A stretch of 52,895 bases of DNA from Gammaproteobacteria bacterium (GTDB taxonomy: Bacteria > Gemmatimonadota > Gemmatimonadetes > Longimicrobiales > Gaopeijiaceae), in the NCBI GenBank assembly GCA_009840525.1, contig VXNP01000047.1, forward strand, positions 1 through 52,895, written 5' to 3'. Positions within the stretch are counted from its first letter, which is position 1. Each line of letters begins with the position of its first letter. A program made the translations under genes and the position numbers. The notes under the pieces are model-generated. The model had not been told where the DNA came from and did not search any database. It saw only the letters and a list, made by a program, of their open reading frames with translations. Below are positions 1 to 5,496 of the stretch, piece after piece.

Positions 1-594
1 ACCCCCCCAACACCCCTCGCCCCCCCGCCTGGGGGGCCCGTAGTGGTCAAACCCCCCCCGGGGGAGGGGGAGGAAGCGCGCGCGACCTCGATCGTCCGCG
101 TTCTGCTGCGCCGCTACGGGGTGGTTTTCCGCAGGCTGCTGGACAACGAGCCGCGTACACTCCCCTGGTGGCAGCTGGTGCGCGCGCTTCGCCGCATGGA
201 GGCGAGGGGCGACGTGCGCGGCGGCCGCTTCGTTACCGGGGTGTCCGGCGAGCAGTTCGCGCTCCCCGAAGCAGTGGGTCTGCTGCGGCGCATCCGCCGG
301 AAGGCTCCTTCCGGCCGGCCGGTACCGGTCAGCGCCGCCGACCCGCTCAACCTCACCGGCATCCTCGCACCGGGCCCGCGCATCGCGAAGAGCACCAGAA
401 GCCGGGTCGTCTACCGGGACGGCGTCCCTGTGGCGGCACACGAGGGGGGCGCCTTCGTACGGCTGGGCGAATACGACGACGCGGTCGCCAACCAGATCGA
501 GCGCGCCGCGCGCATCGGATCGCTGCCCCCGGCGCTGCGCTCCTACATGGGCCGCAAGCGACGCGCGGCCGCGGCCGGACGAACGAACACCTGA
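1..594 (+). CDS. lhr: Lhr-type DEAD/DEAH helicase, C-terminal fragment
   Basis: The reading frame is open to the left edge, so this is the 3' end of a longer gene. The GTG at 43 is probably not a true start. The recognisable block resembles the C-terminal domain of large Lhr-family helicases, which are ATP-dependent 3'-5' helicases linked to DNA repair. It has RRYGVVFRRLL, then GGRFVTGVSGEQFALPEAV, then a DPLNLTGIL segment, then a VVYRDGVPVA strand followed by glycines. The first 40 or so bases are long C and G runs that read as a Pro/Gly linker. The helicase motor domains lie outside the window. The tail is Arg/Ala-rich. Family assignment rests on the conserved C-terminal motifs only. Confidence 0.72.
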   Translation, partial: TPPTPLAPPPGGPVVVKPPPGEGEEARATSIVRVLLRRYGVVFRRLLDNEPRTLPWWQLVRALRRMEARGDVRGGRFVTGVSGEQFALPEAVGLLRRIRRKAPSGRPVPVSAADPLNLTGILAPGPRIAKSTRSRVVYRDGVPVAAHEGGAFVRLGEYDDAVANQIERAARIGSLPPALRSYMGRKRRAAAAGRTNT

Positions 595-608
595 CACGGA
601 ACAGGACC

Positions 609-1517
609 ATGCGAATCACGCAACACAGCGTACGACGGGTGCTGGCGCTGGCGGCCGTGCTGCTGCCGGCCTCGGGCCTGGCCCAGCAGACCCATCCTCT
701 CCTCGTAACAGAGGACTGGCTCGCGGAGCGTCTGGACGACCCGGGCCTCCTGCTCCTGAACGTCGAGTACGACGAGTCGACGTTCCTCGAAGGGCACATC
801 CCCGGCGCGCGCTTCCTCCCCTATCAGGAGATCGTGACCCAAGTGGGTGAACGGCTGGTCGAACTTCCGCCACAGGAGCAGGTCGTCGAGGTATTCCGGC
901 AGGCGGGCATCTCCAACGATCTGCACGTCGTCCTCTACGGAACCCCCATTCCCGCCGCACGCGCGTTCGTCACCCTTGAGCACCTCGGGCATGAGCGGGT
1001 CTCCATCCTGGACGGCGGGCTCTTCGCGTGGCGGGAAGCGGGACGGGAGGTGGCGACGGGCTCTGTTTCCAGCGAGCGCGGCGCCTTCGAGCCTCGCCCG
1101 CAGGACGACGTTTTCGTGGACGCCGAGTGGGTGGACGAGCGCCGCAGCCAGGCTGGCTACGCCCTCCTGGACGGCCGCCCGGACAACGAATACACCGGCG
1201 CCGACAACGGGCGCGACGGCACCTATCGTCCGGGGCACATCCCCGGCGCGGGGCACGTCTACTGGGAGGAGTTCATGGTCTCGCGCGAGGAACCGCGCTT
1301 CGTCTCGCGCGAGCAGATGGAGACCCTCTTCCGCCGCGCGGGCATCGACCCGGACGAGACGGTCATCAGCTACTGCTACATCGGGATGCGCGCCAGCGTG
1401 AACTACTTCGTCTCGCGCCTGATGGGCCACGAGACCCGCTTCTACGACGGCTCGTGGAACGACTGGAGCCTGCTGGGGCTGCCCGCGGAGACGGGGCCGC
1501 AGCGCCCGCCGGGTTGA
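609..1517 (+). CDS. Exported two-domain thiosulfate sulfurtransferase (rhodanese)
   Basis: Predicted 302-residue rhodanese-type sulfurtransferase, which moves sulfane sulfur from thiosulfate or a mercaptan to a thiophilic acceptor. Residues 1-22 form a signal peptide (Arg-rich start, hydrophobic core, GLA-QQ cleavage), so it should act in the periplasm. The N-terminal rhodanese domain has GHIPGARFLPYQE but no active-site cysteine, as is usual for the inactive half. The C-terminal domain has GTYRPGHIPGAGHVYWEE and the active loop CYIGMR, with the catalytic cysteine at residue 256. The first ATG is 12 bases after the helicase stop and begins the signal peptide; the longer open frame upstream is not needed. 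Co-transcription with the helicase is possible. Confidence 0.9.
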   Translation: MRITQHSVRRVLALAAVLLPASGLAQQTHPLLVTEDWLAERLDDPGLLLLNVEYDESTFLEGHIPGARFLPYQEIVTQVGERLVELPPQEQVVEVFRQAGISNDLHVVLYGTPIPAARAFVTLEHLGHERVSILDGGLFAWREAGREVATGSVSSERGAFEPRPQDDVFVDAEWVDERRSQAGYALLDGRPDNEYTGADNGRDGTYRPGHIPGAGHVYWEEFMVSREEPRFVSREQMETLFRRAGIDPDETVISYCYIGMRASVNYFVSRLMGHETRFYDGSWNDWSLLGLPAETGPQRPPG

Positions 1518-1529
1518 GGGGAAGGTCCG

Positions 1530-1694
1530 TCAGCGGCGTCCGTGGTCGCGAAGTACCTTCCAGTTCATACCGCGAAGCTTGACACCCTCGCGCAGCGAAC
1601 GCAGCTGCTGGATCGTTTGCACGGCACCAACACCATCTGCCTCTTCAGCAGGCGCGTGTCGACTTCCGGCGCCGTTCCGTCGATTGATGCGCAT
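1530..1694 (-). pseudogene. Possible antitoxin remnant or small ORF (Phd/VapB-like tail)
   Basis: A 54-codon minus-strand frame starts at an ATG preceded by GGAGAG. Its C-terminal half, ending LREGVKLRGMNWKVLRDHGRR-stop, resembles the tail of Phd/VapB-type antitoxins, which often end in a leucine-rich segment followed by DEGRR. The N-terminal part (INRRNGAGSRHAPAEE) looks like a shifted version of the usual RRNG-x-PVARLVPAEE segment. A frameshift or decay is therefore plausible. No toxin gene lies next to it. It occupies the 248-base gap between the sulfurtransferase and the RnfD-like gene, and nothing else recognisable is there. The call rests on a resemblance I could not test by alignment. 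Confidence 0.3.
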
Positions 1695-1765
1695 CTTCTC
1701 TCCTCCAGCGAGTCCGCCATTCGCGGCCCGGCAAACTAACGGCTGACGTAGCAGCCTCCTACACC

Positions 1766-3403
1766 ATGGCGACATCGAGACGCAAGCGAACGCCGCGTCC
1801 CGGCGCGACCCCTCCGCTGGGACGCCGGCCCTCCGGGCCTGGCGCGAAGCTCGGCTCTCAGGCTCCAGACCTCCGCCGCGTCTTCCTGTTCCCGCTCGTC
1901 CTGACGCTCGGCCTCCTTCTCCTCTCGCTTGCGCCGCGCGTCGCCGACAACGCCCGGCTCACGTTCGCGTTCCTGGCGGCGGTCGCCGGGCTGCTGGTCT
2001 GGCAGGGGGTGCTGTTTGCGAGGCTGTCGCGCGCCGGCGCGACCCGCGGCTTTCGGGTCGTCCTGCGCCCGCAGCATTATCTGCAGGCTCTGGTGCAGCT
2101 TACGGTGTTCGCCGTCTGGGGCTGGTACTGGCGTCCGGTCTACGACTTCGCCGGACTCCTGCTGGCGCAACTGATCTTCGCCTACGCGTTCGACATGCTG
2201 CTCGCGTGGTCGCGGGGCGAGCGCTACGTGCTCGGCTTCGGCCCGTTTCCCATCATCTTCAGCACCAACCTCTTCCTCTGGTTCACGGACGACTGGTTCT
2301 ACCTGCAGTTCCTGATGGTGGCCGCGGGCTTCCTGGGGAAGGCGTTCGTGCAGTGGCGGCGCGAGGGACGGCGCACGCACATCTTCAACCCCTCGGCGTT
2401 CTCGCTGGGACTGTTTTCGCTGGTGCTGATCGCGACGGGGACGAGCGACTTGACGTGGGGGCAGGACATTGCCACCACGCTGACCTTCGTTCCCGCGATC
2501 TACCTGCTGCTGTTCGGGCTCGGCCTGGTGGTGATGTACTTCTTCCGGGTCACCCTCGTGTCGGGGTTCGCCGCGGCCGCGCTCTTCGGGCTGAGCGCGC
2601 TCTACGCGGCGGCGACCGGGGTCCCTTACTTCATCGACTCCGAGATTCCGGCCGCCGTCTTCCTGGGGCTGCACCTGCTGGTCACGGACCCGTCGACATC
2701 GCCGCGCACGCGCACCGGCAAGGCCATCTTCGGGGCGCTGTACGGCGCCGGGGTATTCGGGCTGTTCTGGTCTCTCGAGGCCGTGGGTGCCCCGACCTTC
2801 TACGACAAGCTGCTGTGCGTGCCGCTGCTCAACCTGAGCGTGCCCCTGATCGACCGCTTCGTGCGCTCGCTCCAGAGCCGTCCGCGCATTCGGCGCCTCA
2901 CCGAGGTCCGATGGGCGACGGCCAACCTGGTGCACATGGCGGTGTGGACAACCTTCTTCGCCGCCATGACCGCGACCGGTCGCACCGACGGCCTCCACCG
3001 GGGCGACATGCTGCCGTTCTGGCAAGAGGCGTGTGAGGAGGGCCGGGCAGGCGCCTGTGAGCGGCTGGTGCAGATCGAGGCCAGCTACTGCGCCGACAAC
3101 GCGGGATGGGCGTGCAACGAGCTGGGCGCGCACTACGTCGAGGGCCGGATCGTGGAGCCTGACGCGGAACTGGCGCTTGGCTTCTTCGCGCGGGCGTGCG
3201 AGGCGCAGTTCCAGGCCGGCTGCGTGAACCTGCTCGATCCCTCGGTGGTGAGTCGCGCCCCGCCGCGCCCGCTGGATCTCAGGCTGCTGTTGCGGCAGGG
3301 AGGCCTGAACCTGATCGACATGCCGGAACCGGCGCTGTACGAGCGCGCCTGCAGCCATGGATGGCAGTTTGCATGCGAGCGGCTCGGGATGGAGGTGCGA
3401 TGA
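1766..3403 (+). CDS. NqrB/RnfD-like membrane protein with Hcp-type Sel1 repeats
   Basis: A 545-residue protein with about nine hydrophobic segments between residues 36 and 410. The segment HIFNPSAFSLG and the block LLVTDPSTSPRTRTGK near residue 309, followed by FGALYGAG, are typical of the NqrB/RnfD membrane subunits of ion-pumping redox complexes. I do not see a clear SGAT-type FMN-attachment threonine. From about residue 423 the protein carries four cysteine pairs, each C-x7-C (CEEGRAGAC, CADNAGWAC, CEAQFQAGC, CSHGWQFAC). This is the signature of disulfide-bonded Sel1-like repeats of the Helicobacter cysteine-rich protein type, so the tail is probably extracytoplasmic. No other Rnf/Nqr subunits are nearby. 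The next gene is coupled through overlapping start and stop codons. Confidence 0.72.
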   Translation: MATSRRKRTPRPGATPPLGRRPSGPGAKLGSQAPDLRRVFLFPLVLTLGLLLLSLAPRVADNARLTFAFLAAVAGLLVWQGVLFARLSRAGATRGFRVVLRPQHYLQALVQLTVFAVWGWYWRPVYDFAGLLLAQLIFAYAFDMLLAWSRGERYVLGFGPFPIIFSTNLFLWFTDDWFYLQFLMVAAGFLGKAFVQWRREGRRTHIFNPSAFSLGLFSLVLIATGTSDLTWGQDIATTLTFVPAIYLLLFGLGLVVMYFFRVTLVSGFAAAALFGLSALYAAATGVPYFIDSEIPAAVFLGLHLLVTDPSTSPRTRTGKAIFGALYGAGVFGLFWSLEAVGAPTFYDKLLCVPLLNLSVPLIDRFVRSLQSRPRIRRLTEVRWATANLVHMAVWTTFFAAMTATGRTDGLHRGDMLPFWQEACEEGRAGACERLVQIEASYCADNAGWACNELGAHYVEGRIVEPDAELALGFFARACEAQFQAGCVNLLDPSVVSRAPPRPLDLRLLLRQGGLNLIDMPEPALYERACSHGWQFACERLGMEVR

Positions 3404-3426
3404 AGTCCGGAGTGGAGGTCCGATGA
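3391..3426 (+). promoter_or_regulatory. Duplicated Shine-Dalgarno/start module with an 8-codon ORF
   Basis: GGAGGTGCGATGA (3391-3403) is repeated 23 bases later as GGAGGTCCGATGA (3414-3426), with one difference. The first copy contains the stop of the RnfD-like gene overlapped by an ATG at 3400. That ATG opens an 8-codon ORF (MKSGVEVR). Its TGA overlaps the ATG at 3423, the start of the next gene. Each start has a GGAGG about 5 bases upstream. It looks like a tandem duplication that created a relay of translational coupling. Confidence 0.6.
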
Positions 3427-4364
3427 GACTCCTGGCGGTGTTTGTGGCGGCGGCCTTGATCTTCGTGGGCGTGTGGCTGGACTACCGGAGTCAGATGGCG
3501 CGGGCCGGATCCCAGCCATTGGATGCCGAGGGCATCGCTCCGGCGCCGGCCGAGTCCCCAGCCCCTGCTCCCGAGCTCACCGGCTACCGCGCCGATCTCG
3601 GCCATCTGCCGGACGCACCGCTGCTGGGGTTCGTGGAGGTACCCGAGGGACCCTTCCTCATGGGGAGCGATCCCGGCATCGATACCCTCGCCTACGATGT
3701 CGAGCGCTGGAGTGCGGCCCAGCCGCAGGGCGTCGTCGATGTGCCGGCCTTCCTTGTCGGCCGCAGCGAGGTGACCGTGGCACAGTTCGCGGCCTTCGTT
3801 GAAGCCGCCGGCCGTGAGGTCGACCCGCAGGCTCTCGCCGAGCCGCCGCTCCATCCCGTGTCCTTCGTCTCCTGGCCGGACGCCCTGGCGTACTGCCGCT
3901 GGCTGGAGGAGCTTCTGCGCGAATCCCCGGCGACGCCCGCGGAGCTACGCGCCCTGCTGGCCGATGGATGGCGCGTGACGCTGCCGAGCGAGGCGCAGTG
4001 GGAGAAGGCGGCTCGCGGCGGCGACGGACGCATCTTCCCGTGGGGAAACGAGTTGCGGCGTGACAAGGCGAACTTCGCGACAGGCAGGCTCGCGCCCGTG
4101 GGAGAGATGGCCTGCACGGAGTGCCCCTACGGGCTGAGCGACATGAGCGGCAACGTCTGGGAGTGGACCCGCAGCCCCTGGCAGCCCTATCCCTACGACG
4201 AGGCGGACGACCGGGAGGGGCTCGAGTCCGACCCCCTCTGGGTGATGCGGGGCGGGTCCTTCGCCGATCCGGTTCGCAATGTGCGCGCCGCCATCCGGGG
4301 CGCTGCCGGGCCGGACGTGAGGCGCCAGTTCATCGGCTTTCGGATGGTGATTGCACGGCGCTGA
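3423..4364 (+). CDS. FGE-sulfatase (SUMF1-like) domain protein, likely non-catalytic
   Basis: A 313-residue protein with an N-terminal membrane anchor or signal segment (residues 1-19) and a Pro/Ala-rich linker to about 55. A formylglycine-generating-enzyme-like domain follows. Typical family motifs are present: VPEGPFLMGSD, PVSFVSWPDALAYCRWLE, RVTLPSEAQWEKAARGG, GLSDMSGNVWEWT and VMRGGSF, ending IGFRMVIARR. True sulfatase-modifying FGEs need a C-terminal cysteine pair. Here that region (RAAIRGAAGPDVRRQFIGFR) has no cysteine, so formylglycine formation is unlikely and a binding or structural role is more probable. The ATG at 3423 is chosen because GGAGG precedes it and it overlaps the mini-ORF stop. 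Its coupling to the RnfD-like gene suggests the two act together at the membrane. Confidence 0.82.
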   Translation: MRLLAVFVAAALIFVGVWLDYRSQMARAGSQPLDAEGIAPAPAESPAPAPELTGYRADLGHLPDAPLLGFVEVPEGPFLMGSDPGIDTLAYDVERWSAAQPQGVVDVPAFLVGRSEVTVAQFAAFVEAAGREVDPQALAEPPLHPVSFVSWPDALAYCRWLEELLRESPATPAELRALLADGWRVTLPSEAQWEKAARGGDGRIFPWGNELRRDKANFATGRLAPVGEMACTECPYGLSDMSGNVWEWTRSPWQPYPYDEADDREGLESDPLWVMRGGSFADPVRNVRAAIRGAAGPDVRRQFIGFRMVIARR

Positions 4365-4381
4365 CGTGTGGTGGGCCGCGC

Positions 4382-4428
4382 GATGGTGCTCGGGATGTCC
4401 CGGTCCGAGGCTCTCATGCGGCACCATC
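4382..4428. repeat. Nested inverted repeats, possible terminator
   Basis: GATGGTGC (4382-4389) pairs perfectly with GCACCATC (4421-4428). Inside, CGGGA (4391-4395) pairs with TCCCG (4398-4402). The element lies just after the FGE-like gene and before the toxin-antitoxin promoter. No T tract follows, so intrinsic termination is uncertain. Confidence 0.4.
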
Positions 4429-4453
4429 CCGCGCGTCGGTGGAACTACCCCCG

Positions 4454-4494
4454 TGGCACTCCCGTCACATGATCGCTATATTGGCGTCATGTGA
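4454..4494 (+). promoter_or_regulatory. Toxin-antitoxin promoter with flanking operator
   Basis: A perfect 8-base inverted repeat, TCACATGA (4465-4472) and TCATGTGA (4487-4494), is separated by 14 bases. The repeat centres are 22 bases apart, about two helical turns. A TATATT that could serve as -10 sits between the arms (4477-4482). TGGCAC (4454-4459) is a weak -35 at 17-base spacing. An autorepressing Xre antitoxin bound here would block RNA polymerase. The position also implies that transcription starts near 4490, which makes the ATG at 4469 too far upstream to be used. Confidence 0.55.
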
Positions 4495-4528
4495 TGCAAA
4501 GGTCGAACCCGTTCCGAGGGAGCCGACT

Positions 4529-4996
4529 GTGGAACTGCTTGAGTCCTATGCCAACCCGGACTGTCCGCAGGCAAGCGAAACGGTACAGCTCGGCCGGCTC
4601 CTGATGTTGACCGATGCCGAGCGCCTGGACGAAGTAGCCTTGGCCCGCAGGGTCGCCGCGGGGCTGTCGACGCGCAGCCTTTCCGGGCTTTACGACCTGC
4701 TTGGGCGGTCACGGGTGGTCGGAACCGTGGTTTCGGAAGCCACGCTCCGTCGTCATCGCAAGAGTCGGCAGCCCCTTTCGCGGAGGCACAGCGAGAGGGT
4801 CTACGAGCTCGGGCGGGTACTCCACGCGCTGGGTCGCGCGTTTCACGGCGACAAACAACGGATGGACGCTTTTCTCCACCGCGCGCATCCACTGCTGGAT
4901 GGCCTTACCCCGTATGACATGGCGGTGTCCTGTTCCGCGGGGGCGGACGCCGTAGTGAACCTGGTGCGACGCGCTGAAGCCGGCGTGGCCGTTTGA
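4529..4996 (+). CDS. Xre/ParS-family (MbcA-like) antitoxin
   Basis: About 155 residues. The protein resembles the Xre/MbcA/ParS antitoxins: an N-terminal HTH-type region (residues ~30-85, with LSTRSLSGLYDLL and SEATLRRHRKSRQPLSRRHSERVYEL) and a C-terminal toxin-binding DUF2384-like region (LDGLTPYDMAVSCSAGADAVVNLVRR). It should bind and neutralise the RES-domain protein encoded next and repress the pair through the operator just upstream. The GTG at 4529 has GAGGGAG upstream at suitable distance. A longer ATG start at 4469 stays in frame but lies inside the promoter. The stop overlaps the toxin start by four bases (TTGA). Family known; start inferred. Confidence 0.85.
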   Translation: MELLESYANPDCPQASETVQLGRLLMLTDAERLDEVALARRVAAGLSTRSLSGLYDLLGRSRVVGTVVSEATLRRHRKSRQPLSRRHSERVYELGRVLHALGRAFHGDKQRMDAFLHRAHPLLDGLTPYDMAVSCSAGADAVVNLVRRAEAGVAV

Positions 4997-5475
4997 CCTC
5001 TCCGCGGCTGCTGCACGAACCGCTGCACGCGTTCAGGATCGGTGATCCGCTGGGCAGGTGGAGGATCTACAGTCCTGAGGGAGCCAGGAACGTGGATGGC
5101 CGCTGGCACCAGCGCGGAACTCGGGTCATCTACGCCTCGGTGCACTACTCGACCGCCATGCTCGAGATGCTGGTTCGATGGAACGGTGTTCCGCCCGCAA
5201 ACCAGCGCTTCATCGAGATCGTCATTCCGGCTGGCACTAGCTACGAGGTCGTAGATGTTGATGCAGTTCCGGGCTGGCATCTGCCCGAAAGCCCTTCGGC
5301 GCGCCGGTTCGGGCACGACTGGTATGCGGCATGCCGGAGCGCGATCCTGCTGGTGCCTTCGGTTGTCACACGGATGGAGCGGAACGTCATCATCAACGCC
5401 GACCATCCCGAGTTCCCACGGCTTCAAACCGGCCCCGAGATGCCGGTGCGGTGGGATGAGCGCCTGTTCGGGTAG
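4993..5475 (+). CDS. RES-domain toxin (NAD+-degrading type)
   Basis: A 160-residue protein that starts at a TTG overlapping the antitoxin stop, which is typical of translational coupling in this family. RES-domain toxins (MbcT, ParT, Res) deplete NAD+ or ADP-ribosylate targets. Matching features are HAFRIGDPLGRW, NVDGRWHQRGTRVIYAS, the glutamate in TAMLEMLVRW and the serine in SAILLVPSVV, followed by ERNVIINADHPEF. These supply the conserved Arg, Glu and Ser that name the domain. The length is normal and no frame damage is visible, so the toxin is probably intact. It faces the DUF5916 gene convergently with only 21 bases between stops. Confidence 0.88.
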   Translation: MTSPRLLHEPLHAFRIGDPLGRWRIYSPEGARNVDGRWHQRGTRVIYASVHYSTAMLEMLVRWNGVPPANQRFIEIVIPAGTSYEVVDVDAVPGWHLPESPSARRFGHDWYAACRSAILLVPSVVTRMERNVIINADHPEFPRLQTGPEMPVRWDERLFG

Positions 5476-5496
5476 CGGCGTAGCCCGTTACCCCCC

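Noticed and set aside
1736-3358. A 540-codon minus-strand frame opposite the RnfD-like gene
   Set aside because: His/Gln/Arg-rich text without a domain, and the plus strand encodes clear membrane helices and Cys-pair repeats.
4469-4528. ATG at 4469 as the start of the Xre antitoxin
   Set aside because: It lies within the left arm of the operator and upstream of the predicted -10, so it would not be in the transcript.
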